A stretch of DNA of 64,000 nt, taken from positions 124,001-188,000 of the forward strand of contig JAIXMO010000044.1 of the NCBI GenBank assembly GCA_025677825.1, read 5' to 3'. The position numbers and the translations under genes are program-made. The stretch's first letter is position 1. The number at the start of each line of letters is the position of its first letter. The stretch is from Helicostylum pulchrum. Taxonomy: Eukaryota; Mucoromycota; Mucoromycetes; Mucorales; Mucoraceae. Positions 23,701 to 35,999 of this stretch are shown one piece after another. The notes beneath the pieces are model-generated. The model was not told the origin of the DNA and searched no databases. It saw only the letters and a program-made list of their open reading frames with translations.

Positions 23701-26700
23701 GTGTTCCCTCCAATCTTGCGAAGTCCGTTACGTCCTCGAAGTAATAGTTCAGCTATTCGACCTGTCAAAGAAAAAATCAGTAAGGAAGTAAGTGAAGCCA
23801 ATCGAGCATTGATCTCTCGATCGTTGGATGCGTTTATTCAACTGTTTGATGAAATGTACGATTCTCGACCTGTGTTTAGAGAAGCTTGCAGTAAACAAGA
23901 TGTAGTAGATTGTATTGTTCATATTTTGTTCTCGTCAGTTTGCCATACCAGTAATATGACTTCTGAAGATGAGTTGAATTCAAAAGACGTTGTGCTCACC
24001 AATTTTGATTTGGACCATACAGCTTCACCTTCCTCAGCCATGTCTTCGCCAATTGATGGCTCCCCTTATTTTGACAGATTTAGAGATAACGATGATACTG
24101 CGTCTATTGAAAGTGGTAATACCAATTCTGGAAGTAGTATTATTAAAAGAGGTGGTACATCTGCTTTAACTACAAAGACTTCACCTCATGTCTCAAAACG
24201 TGGACATGCATTTATGACAAAATTAAGGTAGAATTATTATTATTTTTTGCTGGGGGATTTATATAAAAAAGACTAACTTTTTTTATCTTTAAAAAGATCT
24301 GCTTCTTGGAGTCAAGGAAGTAATTCAATTCCCAACAGAGTTTTACAGGATCCCATGTTGGATTCCTTATTAAATTTTGTTGTGGATATTTGTATACAAT
24401 CCATTGTAGACCCTCAAAGTAAAAACTTAAATGGTCTTACACTAGTATTTTCGGTAAGTTTTTTATATGCATATACAATTGATAAATCAATATTTTAATT
24501 GACTCTTTTTTTTTTTGACGTAGGCTTTCCCTCCGAGTACACACGAGCAGCAATTGGTATTTGAAAGTTATTTAATGACACACATCGCACAAAACATGAA
24601 GAGTACACTTCAACTAGAGATGGAATTATTGCTTGATCCCCGTGTCTTGTCCAACGTATCTAAATTCGCACAATTGGCTGCAGATGCAGTTATCCAAGGC
24701 CGATTCAAGGAAGGTGGAACAGAACAAACCTATGACCTTTTAGCTACCATTTTAGAAATATTACATATGGATGAGTTCTATAGTAAATATGGATCGAGCG
24801 ATAGTTCTTTGGTAACACTGTACCGCGCATTTAATCGTATGATATTGGTTAAGATTTCAGATTTGGAGTATGGTGAATTAGATACGGTAAAGACAACTGC
24901 GTTCCTCGAGTACTGTATTCATCATCAAAAGATTATTTTAAGTGCTAAGAATAGTGATACGGAGTTTATGAAGTGCTTCTGTTATCATCTTTATCGATAT
25001 TTGCTTTCTAATGATGACAAAGTTAGAGATGCTGCTGCAAATGTAAGTGCCCCCCCTTTTTTTTTTTTTGAAAAAAGAATATATAGATATGATATTGATC
25101 TGAGCGTTCTTTGTAGATGTGGAAGCTATTGGTTTTACAAAAACCTGATAGTGTTTCGGCTGTATTTAATATTCGTGTCAAAGGAATCGAATCAGAAGAA
25201 TTAATTGATGGGTTCAAACAAATGCTTGAAATGGTAAGTTTTGGAGGAGTGTTCTTTCATATTCATGTATATTCCTCAGTATGTTAACCTTCTCCTCCTC
25301 CCCTTTTTCTTCTTTCAGGACCTTGAATCGTTTTATAGATGGCTAGACTCACGCAAATTCGAACTCAATATTCTATTTAATGAACATATCTCTAAATCAT
25401 GGGAGAACACAATTATGCAAGAGCACAAGTACAGTCGAGAAACTTTTAAAGGTTACATCACTAAACGAATCAATAAACTCAAGAAACTTCAAAAGCGAGA
25501 ATACTATGAACGAGAAATCATGCTAGACTATACCACCAAAACATTAACTTGGTCTCAAAGTATTCAAGAAGTTGAAATGAGTCGATTCACCAAGGCGTTA
25601 CAGGATTCTGATGGTCATGAAAACTTTATTCAAAGTGAATGGACTCGTCTTTCAGCAGATTTGATGAGAGAAAGAGCTGTTTGGGGACCTGAAAAGTCAA
25701 CTGATTTGAAATGGAGATTGGATTATACAGAAGGTCCTAATCGTATGCGAAAGAGATTACAGTATATTTCTAATAACGATTATACTTCGTATTTACCAAA
25801 GCAAACACCATTGGCTTCTTCGAATGCATCTGTTACTACAAAGGCAGTTTCGAATATTACTAGCAAGACATCTGTGGATATTGATATGGAATTAACAGAG
25901 GGTCCTGGTTGCACATCAGATAGCGAACAAACTTTGAACGACGAAATGGAAAAGGACGATCAAGAAGAGGATGAACAAATTTCTTACGAAGAAGATAAGA
26001 ACCGTAAAGTACTTCGATTGTTAGATCAAGGTGATATGGTACTTGATGTTTATAATATCAGTCAAATCGCAGGATTAGATGCCAGTGAAGGACTCTTGTT
26101 ACTTTGCAAGAACAATATTTATCTGATTGATAATTTTTTCCAGTTAAGTGATGGTGAAGTTGTTGAAATTTGGGATGTACCTAAGGAAGAACGAGATCAG
26201 TACTTGTTATTGGTTGCGCAAGCTGCCGGTATGGATACTGAACCATTTATTAGTCCCTCCGGTGATCTTCATACTTGTAGAAAATGGGCTGCTGCTGATC
26301 TTCGTGATGTATTCAAACGTCGTTTCTTGTTTAGAGATGTAGCATTGGAAATATTTTTTACTGATGGACAAAATGCACTTATTACGCTTGATTTATCGGA
26401 ACGCGATGAACTCTACTCGAAGCTTGTGAGTCGTGTATCAGTTCAAGAAAATTCAGCTGGAACCATCTTTGGAAGAGAAAAGGATAGTTATACAAACTCT
26501 GGTCTTAGTAGTACTTTCAAGCTATCTAGTATATTTGGTACCTCTACATTACATGATTTAACTCAACGATGGGAGCGAAAAGAAATTACTAATTTCCAAT
26601 ATTTAATGTACTTGAATGCTATTGCTGGTCGCTCTTACAATGATTTAACACAGTATCCTGTTTTCCCTTGGATTCTAGCAGATTATCATAGCCAAGAATT

Positions 26701-28960
26701 AGATTTAAAAAATCCAAATACTTTTAGAGATTTAACTCGTCCTATGGGAGCTCAAACAGTAGAAAGACGAAAGGAATTCTCTGAACGGTACAAGCAATGG
26801 GGAGAGACAGACGATCCTACACCTGCTTTCCATTACGGTACACATTATTCATCTGCTATGATTGTATGTTCTTTCTTGATTCGTCTTGAACCTTTTACAC
26901 AACATTATCTTAAATTGCAAGGTGGTACGTTTGATCATGCCGATCGATTATTTGATTCAATTGGTAAAGCATGGGAATCAGCTTCGGAAAAGAATATGGG
27001 TGATGTTAGAGAATTGGTACCTGAATTCTTTTATTTACCCGAATTCTTGACCAATGTAAACAAATTTAATTTTGGTGTAAAGCAAGGAACAGGAGAAGCA
27101 ATTGATTCAGTTGTTTTGCCACCTTGGGCTCATGGTGATCCAAAGATATTTATTCAACGTCATCGTGAGGCGCTTGAAAGTGATTATGTTAGCGCTAATT
27201 TACATCATTGGATTGATCTGATCTTTGGGTATAAGCAACAAGGACCTGCTGCTATTGATTCATTAAATGTATTTCATCATGTGTCTTATGAAGGGGCTGT
27301 AGATTTGGATGCAATTACGGATATTGTAGAAAAGACTGCTACGATTGGTATCATTAACAACTTTGGTCAAACCCCTCGCCAGTTATTTAAAAAGGCTCAC
27401 CCTATAAAAACTCGTGCAGTCATTGATCCTGTGACCTTGGGTTCTTATTTCTTCCAAGATCATCTTGATAAATTAATGCAGTCATTTATGCCTCTTCGCG
27501 GTAAGACAAAAAAAAAAAAAAAGAAGAAGAAACATATCCTGTATTCTTATAACTAAAACTTTATATAAATATCTATTTAGATATTAAGCAACAGATAGAG
27601 AGTATTGATCTTTACAATGATAAATTAGGTGTTACTACCTGTCAACAATTATTAATGCCCCCTGATGGTCTTCGTTATATTGAATGGGGATTTACTGATA
27701 ATAGTTTGAGATTGTATTCTACGGATAACGGAAAGGTAAACGTTTTTTTTTGTAGTTAATACTATCAGAAACTTATTTTCTATTTAGCTTTTGAATGTGT
27801 TTGAAAATATGCATGTTGGATATATTAGTACTGCTTGTTTTCCTGATTCTCGTACATTAGTGACAGGTGGTACAGACAATGTAAGTAATAGTTGGATATA
27901 ATCGAATTATTATATTAAAACCCTGTTTATTAGCTTGTTTGCATATGGAAGATAAAGAATGAAAAGGCTACGGACTTTATACTTTTGGAATGCTTAAAGG
28001 GTCATACTGCTCCAGTTACAGCAATTGCTGCTTCAAGATCTTATAGTGTTTTAGTAACAGGCTCGGAAGTAAGTAAATATTTTTTTATGCGAATTACCAT
28101 GTATGCTAAACTTATTTTATTTTTTTAAAAAAAGGATAAAACAGCAGTTATTTGGGATTTAAACCGTAAAATGTATATTCAATCTTTAGTAGGCCACGAA
28201 AATGGAATTCAACATATTCAAATTAATAATACCACTGTAAGTATTTTTGTTTCTCGGCATAAACTATATATTTTTATCTAAAATTATATATTAGGGTGAT
28301 ATTATTACTTGTTCTGGTCATATTATTCGTGTATGGACTATCAACGGTGATCTTTATTTAACAAAATCAGCATGTCCCAGTTCCGAATCGATTCTTTCTT
28401 GTATATTTTATGAGCGTAAAGTGACGGAATGGAATAACCGAGATTTAATTATCACAGGACATAGAAGAGGGTTAGTTAAGTTTTGGCTTAAACAAGTAGA
28501 AGTAGATCCCAAATCTGGACATCATAAGTGGTCTCTTGTTCTAGTACACCAAATGTATCATCAAAGCCGTATCGACTCTAGTTTAGATGATTGTGATATC
28601 ATTGCGTTAAACGTATCTGCTTCCAGAAAGACTTTATTAACTGGTAATAGACAAGGTCAAGTGTATTCGTTTGTTTTACCCGATACATCTGATACATATC
28701 ACTTGTTGAGAGAAGATAAGTATAAAGAATGTATGACCTGTAGAAGAGTATTTTCTGTTTTGGAACGAAAAAATAATTGCCGTACCTGTGGAGGTAAGAG
28801 AGAGAGAAATGTATTAAACACGCAATGTGATATTAAATTATTAATAGGTATTTATTGCTCTGGTTGTATGTCTAACTTTCCTATGGCTTGTCCAGATAAA
28901 ACCGCTAAATTTTGTAAATGTTGTGCTGAACATCTCGCACCTATTTGTAACAAGATGTAG
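17722..28960 (+). CDS. ALFY/WDFY3-like BEACH-WD40-FYVE protein
   Basis: Giant multi-exon gene (at least 20 short introns, roughly 3,200 residues). BEACH proteins are membrane-traffic scaffolds; ALFY/WDFY3 links aggregates to autophagy. Domains in order: start MWRSWVDRINTINK; a long armadillo-like helical region (18.0-21.2 kb); a concanavalin-like domain (about 21.33-21.77 kb, GYTLLSWVHIE ... GFWYHLALVH ... LYVNG); more helical repeats (22-25.3 kb); PH-BEACH (about 25.98-26.45 kb); BEACH (about 26.54-27.43 kb, with FQYLMYLNAIAGRSYNDLTQ and YPVFPWIL); WD40 repeats (27.6-28.7 kb); and a C-terminal FYVE-like zinc finger (28.73-28.95 kb). The FYVE finger keeps four Cys pairs but has RKNNCR where RKHHCR is usual and lacks the WxxD motif, so PI3P binding is doubtful. 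Exons 1-3 are read as 17722-17807, from 17874, and from 18035; other edges are not all fixed. Confidence 0.92.
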
Positions 28961-29045
28961 CTTAGCTAAATTCTTTTTTTAAAGAAAAAATCACATCATA
29001 TACCTTTTCTTGTATACATATTTCTTCATTTGAATAAAAACATTA

Positions 29046-29079
<34 letters not shown>

Positions 29080-29288
29080 GATTACTTATAGGAGGCATTT
29101 TTCATAGGTGGGATTTCTAACTAATAATAATATTTACCGAGGCAATTCTAATACAGATTTGAAAATGATTAAATACGTGCTATTGTGGCTATCACAAGTT
29201 AAGACATGATTCATTTTTATTTCTCACTTAACAATGCGTAAATTCAAAGATTATTTTTTATTACTTTTGCACAAGAAAAAAAAATATA
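28961..29288. other. convergent 3' intergenic region
   Basis: 328 bp between two 3' ends. GAATAAAAAC near 29032 is a likely poly(A) signal for the BEACH gene, followed by about 29 A residues (29051-29079). Nothing else seen. Confidence 0.5.
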
Positions 29289-31188
29289 CTAATCGTCTTT
29301 GGCAGTAAATACAATAGTTCCTCTACTTCCATTTAATGAGTTATGTCGACTTCCACTTTGAGATCTACCCCTTTTCCAAGCCTTTTCTAATCTTCCCATT
29401 TCTAATAGAGTATCAGGACTTGGTGGATTATTACAATCAATTAAATGCCAGTCTGTACCAGCGAAATTACTGACTTGACCATGCACACCTTCTTCCAATT
29501 TCATTAACTCAGCGACGAAACCAATATTAGGAGAAATATTGGGTCTTGCTTTTACAATATGTCGGTAAGCTCTTTTCAGGGTCCAATGTTCAGATAATAC
29601 CAAGTAAGCTAAAATAGCAGCTGCAGATCTTGATTTACCTGCTTTACAATGTACGTAAATAGGTTCATGGTGTTTCTTTGAATCATCTAAAAGAGATATA
29701 AAGTAAGTCTCTCTTATAAGCCCAATACACTCCTTGCATAACTATTTATATATTTTGTATAAATATAAAATATATATATATACCTATCACTTGTACAGCA
29801 CTTTTCAGAGTACCTTGCACATTTTGCATTTCGACTGTATCTCTAGCAGCAATTTTGTGGTACTTGAAAGCATCTTTTAAGCCTGGTACATCATCATCAC
29901 ATTCTTCTGCCATGTTTAGAATCCTTTGAATAGATCTTGATTTTAAACCATTTAGTTGTTCCGGAGTAGAAATTTCAGGACCTAAATATAAAAAGTTTGG
30001 TATGATTTCCGAAATAACGAAATCGAATTCATCGTCTACTTTTGGTGTAACATCGCCGTTTAATGCAGCAGGGAATTGTTCCAAAGGTGTATGGAATATA
30101 TCAGGAGAAGTAGTACTTGTAGCAGGAGTGGAAGGGGAAAATAAGTTTGATTTTTCAAAGATAGGTCTTTGGGTTAAATTTGATTTTGTTCTTGGTGTTG
30201 TATCTAAACTGAATAAGCTTGCTCTTCTTTGAACGTTAATAATGTTTTTAGAAGATAAAGTGGAAGCACTTCTAGATACCATTGGAGTTGGTTTAAATAA
30301 AGGTATAGGTAATGGTGGAGACTGATTATTGAATTGAATAATATGTTTTGCTTGAAGATCCCAATTTTCGAAACCATAATAACCATTTTTCAAGTAGGAT
30401 ACACTTTGAGGAAAACTCAAGTTCTTTGCGATTACAGCCATTAATGTCCAAACTGCTGTAGTTGTATCTTCATTCATCATATGATCATCATAGACAATAA
30501 ATTTTGCGCCCTCAGGTAAATTTTGAATATTGTTGTCTTGAATATTAAACTTGTACATCCATCGATTATAGTAATCATTACCTTCTGGTGTAGTTATAAA
30601 ACTTGCCAAATTAAAATTGGACACAACGCCTCGTCTATATCTTTTTAATAATAAACTAGGTAAATTAACATTGATTGAATTTCGAATACGTGATTTTTCA
30701 AAGTTTTCTAATGGTCTCATATCAATCATTAATGGTTCTAGTGTATCCAATATGTCACCTAGTTCCCTTGATTCAATCGATTTAAGTTCTTTAATCGTTT
30801 TCGATAAAGGGCCACCACCATTTGAGTTACCGTGCGGATTAGTTTGCATAGGGTTAAATGTGGCTGATAATCTTTTTCTTGCTTTAGAAGTTGTAGTTGC
30901 AGTTGTAGTTGTCGTATTTACTTTTGGTGTACATACTTGACTTGGTTGCTCATCTAACTTGCAAGATGGTTCTGTACTGACATCTCGTTTCGTTTCTGGT
31001 AACGCCTTATAAAAGCTAAGGTTACCAGAAGATCGTTTACGTAGGGATGGTGTTGAACAACTAGGTTGTCTACTATTATTATTATTGGGACGTACACTTG
31101 GGTTTATATTACTTTGTGAACGAAAAGCTGCTGCTAGTTTATCAATGATGCTTACACTATTGTTATTCTCTTGACCCTCTGGTATCAT
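29289..31188 (-). CDS. dual-specificity phosphatase with N-terminal rhodanese domain (MAPK phosphatase-like)
   Basis: Two exons (31188-29784, 29686-29289; phase 1) encode 600 residues. Residues 1-130 are a low-complexity, Ser/Asn-rich regulatory region. A rhodanese/CDC25-like domain follows (about 135-290, with LMIDMRPLENFEKSRIRNS and AKFIVYDDHM), as in MAP-kinase phosphatases where it docks the kinase. The dual-specificity phosphatase domain (about 395-540) starts FDFVISEIIPNFLYLGPE. It carries the signature HCKAGKSRSA, with catalytic Cys and the P-loop Arg, in exon 2, and a likely general-acid Asp in ARDTVE. It probably dephosphorylates a MAPK, as Msg5 and Pmp1 do in yeasts; the specific kinase cannot be told. 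It converges with the BEACH gene. Confidence 0.9.
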
Positions 31189-32324
31189 TTTCTTTCTTTT
31201 TATATATAAATATTATATATAAAAAGAAAAAAGGAAAAAAGAAAGAAATTATTGTATGAATATATAGAAAAAAAATACAAATATTCCTTGTCTTGGTTGA
31301 GACTCAATGCGCGCGGGTAATACAGTTTCGTACGGGGTTTATATCTTGCCTTGTGACTATTTGTATATACACCCCAATAAAAAAGGAATGCGTAAAAAGA
31401 AGAGAACAAAACTCACTCTTTTTTTTAAAAAAAAGTGCAAGAGTATAGGCTATCATGCCACTTTTTAGGGGGTGAAGCCAAGACTCTTATATATATCACA
31501 AGCATTAATAAGTGGCTGTGGTACAGTTGTGGCTGAACCCTTCTACGCAAAAAAAAAAAGTCTTAATACAAATATACTTTCAAATCGTTTTGTCGAACAT
31601 ACATAGCTATTCAAACGTTTACAGTGTTGCCAAATTCTCGAGCTCATAATATATTTCAATTATTGAATTCTAAAACTATGCAAGTTAAAATACTAGGGAA
31701 CTACCTGTATAAAACGAAATCTATATTTTGAACCTTTAAATAACTACAGGCTGGTGCTTACTTTAAATAGTTATATTTGTGATATATAGTACGTCCTTCT
31801 CAAAATATATACTTTTATATCTAATCCTGAATAGTATCAGTAAAAAATAGGTGGTTTCATCTACCTAAAAAGAAAGTCTATTTTTTGATTCCCCCTCTTT
31901 GCTCAGATAAAAAGCAAAGAGGGGTTCTTCACACCATAGAGAACATGACACTCATCTTCAGCGAGTGTATCGATATAATAATCAAGGCTGAGAGTCTCGG
32001 AGCTAAGACTACGAACGACCGAAGCACTTTTTCTACATACCAAGGATTTATCTGCGAAAGTCACCAACAAAAATATCATTTTCTTAGTTCTAATGATACA
32101 TAGGGAAATCTAACAGTTTTGGGCCTCGGTTAAACATAGGCTTAAGCGCAACCAACTCATGGAACCAGAGACGCTTTCTCATAGAATAAGCGATTCCATT
32201 TATTTTTACTGCTAAAATCAGCAGTGATTTTCAAACTGGACAAAATGTTACTCCGAAAATAAGGCACTGTTACGGACAACAAAATCCGTAAACGTAACTT
32301 TTTCTTTTGGTTGTTCTTTTTAAA
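31189..32324. promoter_or_regulatory. divergent intergenic region (phosphatase / Rab escort gene)
   Basis: 1.1 kb between two gene starts, so it should hold both promoters. A short stem-loop lies at 31892-31924. A small palindrome ACTGCT..AGCAGT lies at 32209-32226. A 72-codon open stretch at 31885-32103 has no splice context or recognisable domain and is not called a gene. Confidence 0.45.
31892..31924 (+). repeat. perfect 12-bp stem-loop
   Basis: CCCCTCTTTGCT at 31892-31903 pairs perfectly with AGCAAAGAGGGG at 31913-31924 across a 9-base loop. It is unusually GC-rich for this window. Role unknown; it could be a small-element end or a transcript hairpin. Confidence 0.7.
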
Positions 32325-34223
32325 ATGGAGGATAATTTGGAAGAAACAAATTTTGATTACATTGTATTGGGAACAGGTTTAATAGAATCTATTTTAGCTG
32401 GGTAAGAACCTTTGTTTTTTAGTACCTTAAATAAAAAAAAGTACAAGAAATTCATCTTTATATAGTTCACTTGCGAGAGTTGGAAAAAAAGTACTTCATT
32501 TAGATAGTCATCAAAATTATGGTGGGAACTGGAGTGTATTTGGATTTCGTGAATTAGCTCAATGGTGTTTAGATAGAAATCAAGTGAAAGAGTCAGTTAA
32601 AGGTAAGCCAAAAAAAAAGAAGAAAAAAAAAGACATGAAGCTTATTTTATGTGAATAGACAATACAAGAATAAATTACGAAGAAAGTTATAGCTCCAACT
32701 TTCGTAAAGTAGAGTTAAAATTATATCCAAACCAACAAGAAGAAGAAGAAGAAGAAGAAGAAGAAATGGAATTGGATTTTAGTAAAGTATCAGATATGGA
32801 TAAAGATTTAGTGGATACTTGGTTTAAACAACTTGATTCTGTACAAGAGAAAATCATGTTTATAGATTTATTAAAAGCTTCAAGGTCTTATAACTTGGAT
32901 TCAACACCAAAGTTATTAGGATCTCGTGATTATTTAGTAGAGACACTAATTAGTAGTGGTGTAGGCCGTTACTTAGAATTTAAAAGCGTAGACGATATTT
33001 ATATTTTTGACAAGGATTTAAAATCATTAGAAAAGGTATGTACATGCATATAAGTTTATTAATGTGGAATTTAAATACCAATTATAAAGAAAAGGTTCCT
33101 AGTTCAAAAGAAGATGTCTTTACGAACAAGGCAGTGAGTTTGATTGAAAAGAGAAAGTTGATGAAATTTTTGACGTTTGCTATGGAATACGATACCAGTC
33201 ATGCTTTATTGGAAGGAACACAAGATATGAATTACATTCAATTCTTGCAAGAAAAGTTCAAGATTACAGGTAAATTACAAGAAGCCATTGTTTATGCTAT
33301 TGCTATGGTAGACGATAAAGCCTCGGTTAAAGTTGGATTGGAAAGTACGCATAAATTTGTGCAAGCAATGGGTCGATTTGGAAAAGGGGCTTATCTTTGT
33401 CCATTGTATGGTGGAGGTAGCGAAATTGCTCAAGCATTTTGTAGAGTGTGTGCTGTTTATGGTGGTGTCTATATTTTAAACCAACCTTTAGAAAAGTACA
33501 TGATTGATTCCAAGACAAATGAAATACGCGGTATTGTGACTAAGGAGGGCCAAGAATACAAATGTCAAAAATTAATTACTGGTATTGATTACTTGAACGA
33601 ATCTTGGCTATCACAGGAAAAAGAGTTTGGGTAAAAGAAAAAATTTAACGGCTTACGTAAAATGCTTCGAATATTAATCAGAGTTTATAGTACTTGGGTA
33701 TCAAGAGCAATGCTTGTAACAAATACACCGTTGATCTCAACTGATATGGAAACCTTTGTAGCTGATGGGTTAAGCTATGCTGTATTCTCTCCTGGTGGTG
33801 ATGCAGGTAATACGGATGAGCCCATCTATAGTATTCATCAAAGTCAAGAGAGTATGGCTTGTCCTAAAGGACAATGTAAGTCTAATATTCTACTTCTATT
33901 ATCGCGATTCTAAATATACCCTGAAAACAATAGACGTAACTTATTTATGGACAACTTCTAAGCAAGATGCAGTTGTGAAAAAGGCCGTCGACTTGCTATT
34001 ACAAAATAACGAACAACATAATGTATTTACTGCGTTTTATGAACAACGTGTTCGTAGTGCGAAAGGATTGGAACTTCCAAAGAATATTATACCTTGTAGT
34101 GACCCTGACCCATCGCTTAATTTCCAAAGTGCTTCTGAAGAAGCTGTTGGAATATTTAAACAATGTGAACCAGAGGCTGAATTTATGCCTGCTTCGGAAC
34201 AAGACCCAGATGATGATTATTAA
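32325..34223 (+). CDS. Rab escort protein (Rab GGTase component A, CHM/Mrs6-like)
   Basis: GDI/REP superfamily protein that presents new Rab GTPases to geranylgeranyl transferase. Six exons: 32325-32401, 32466-32602, 32659-33035, 33095-33630, 33682-33875 and 33934-34223; 536 residues. The N-terminal dinucleotide-fold-like motif DYIVLGTGLIESILAG is followed by GKKVLHLDSHQNYGGNW, as in all GDI/REP proteins. SRSYNLDSTPKLL and MGRFGKGAYLCPLYGGGSEIAQAF are conserved GDI/REP blocks. A Glu run (about ten residues, 32735-32765) and an acidic insert separate the first and second blocks, and the tail is acidic. The insert and length favour REP over the shorter GDI (about 450 residues). It converges with YIF1, 62 bp apart. 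Confidence 0.9.
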
Positions 34224-34285
34224 GTAATAAAATATTGTATTTATTTTTGTTTTTTTTATTTTTTGCATGTATATAAAATAAAAAC

Positions 34286-35718
34286 CTAATTTACAAGAAA
34301 GAACATGTAGACCATTTGAAGAGCAGCAATTGTAAGCAAGAACCACAAACGTCTTTTACGTTGAGGATTCATAGTAGAAGGTCCAGCTGCAGCGTCGGGT
34401 AAAATGACATATCGCATAGAACGAAGCTGTAAAAAGAAGAAAAAAAAAGTGAGTTGAAAAGGTTTTGGTTAAAATCAATTATTATTCACTTACCAAGAAG
34501 AAGCTAACACAAAGACCAGTATAAAAGAAGACAAACCAAGCGGTATATCCTTTTCCTCCCAATAATTTGACGACATCTGTAACAATAATACCAACAAACT
34601 TGTAACCATAATAAGATACTAAATCAAGCATAGATGCCTCAAAGGGTATACTCAAAAAGTAACAACCTAATCTAGTATACACAATTTCCCAAAATATAAC
34701 TGCTACTGAAGTAGAAACAGCGATGTATAACATATCAGGATGAAAGCTAACAATACAAATCAGTCCCTTTTTTCTCTGTATACACTGTCTCTTATTTTAT
34801 TTTTTTACCTTTCTTGAAGACCCGCTGTTAAACCACAAAGTAAAACATAGGTAACCACTGCCATAACTGCAATAATAAAGTATATAAATAAGCATCCACT
34901 TCTCTCTCTTTTAGATATCAACTATATTCTTACCTGGGATATACAAATCAGGTGAATTAACATCTTCTCTGGGTGGTTTGAATCCTTCCATCTGACCTGT
35001 CTCTGATCTCATTATTAAACGATTCCAAGACTATACAATATACTTTTTAGCATACTTTTTTTTTTATATGTAACACGTTAAACAAAACTTACAGAGTTTC
35101 TCCAAGGGAATAATAAAAGTCTTATCTTGGACATGACATAAGAATTACTAACGTTAAAGTAATGCCTCAGTGCAGGTATATCAACCCATCTATTAAACTA
35201 TATACTTTTCGTTAAAAAACACAGGAAGGGAGCACAAGCTTTTTTTTTTAAATACATACGTTTTTTTCAACATAGGCAGAACCTTGAGCCATTGCACTTC
35301 CAGCAAATTGCATACCCATTTGAGCAGCAGGGTCGTTAAAACCGAATTGACTATAGAGGTTATTTTGTTGCTGTTGTTGTTGTTGTTGTTGAGGTTGCGG
35401 TGTATAAGCATTGGGATCATAAGCTTGATGCATCTTGGGGTTTGGTTGTTGCTGCTGTTGCATCATGGGGGACTGCTGCTGCATCATGGGAGACTGTTGT
35501 TGCATCATGGGCATCATGGGTTGTTGACCACTTTGGTTATATTGATACTGGTTATGTTGTTGTAATCCAGGAGAAGGTGTGGTCTGATGAACTGCGGTTC
35601 CGAAATCGGGAATAGGATGTTGAGGAACAGGATGTTGAAGTGGAGGAGGAGACTTGGAAGGAGCTCCATAAGCCTGGTTCGAATACTGGTAGTTTGGATT
35701 ACCTCCAGATGGATACAT
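34286..35718 (-). CDS. YIF1: YIF1 family ER-Golgi membrane protein
   Basis: Yip1-interacting factor homologue, needed for COPII vesicle traffic between ER and Golgi. The N-terminal 130 residues are a Pro/Gln/Met-rich cytosolic region with several poly-Gln runs. Then comes VNRW/FNRWVDIPALRHYFNVSNSYV, the family hallmark before the membrane part. After two more introns the C-terminal half has about five hydrophobic helices (VMAVVTYVLLCGLTAG; MLYIAVSTSVAVIFWEIVY; two in DLVSYYGYKFVGIIV to AWFVFFYTGLCVSFFL; LWFLLTIAALQMVYMFFLV). Exons run 35718 to 34286, with introns near 35259-35199, 35092-35033, 34934-34872, a short one near 34810-34747 and one near 34492-34430. The gene is head-to-head with the MFS gene, with starts 281 bp apart. 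Confidence 0.9.
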
Positions 35719-35999
35719 TTTTCTTTTTGGTTCTTTATACGACGCGAAAAAAAGAGTAAAAAAAAAGGAGAGGATTACTTATTTCATTCTCTCTCGGAGT
35801 ACACTAAAACCATTTTCATTGGCTTAAATAACTTCTTTCGACAAAATGAATTTGGCCCAAAATTAAATAAAAACAGCTTTCATCTTTTTGTTTTTGTTTG
35901 TTAAACGATTGATATTTCAATAGTTAATTTAATATGAATAAGCTTTCTTCCTTTCCGTTTGCTCTTTCTTTAACTTTTCTGCTTTAATTCTATTACAGT
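35719..35999. promoter_or_regulatory. shared divergent promoter region (YIF1 / MFS transporter)
   Basis: Only 281 bp separate two start codons on opposite strands. The right end (TTAATTCTATTACAG just before the MFS ATG) resembles a splice acceptor, so the MFS 5' UTR may carry an intron. Confidence 0.45.

Noticed and set aside
31885..32103. Plus-strand ORF of 72 codons between divergent genes
   Set aside because: Begins inside a stem-loop, no recognisable domain, too short to support.
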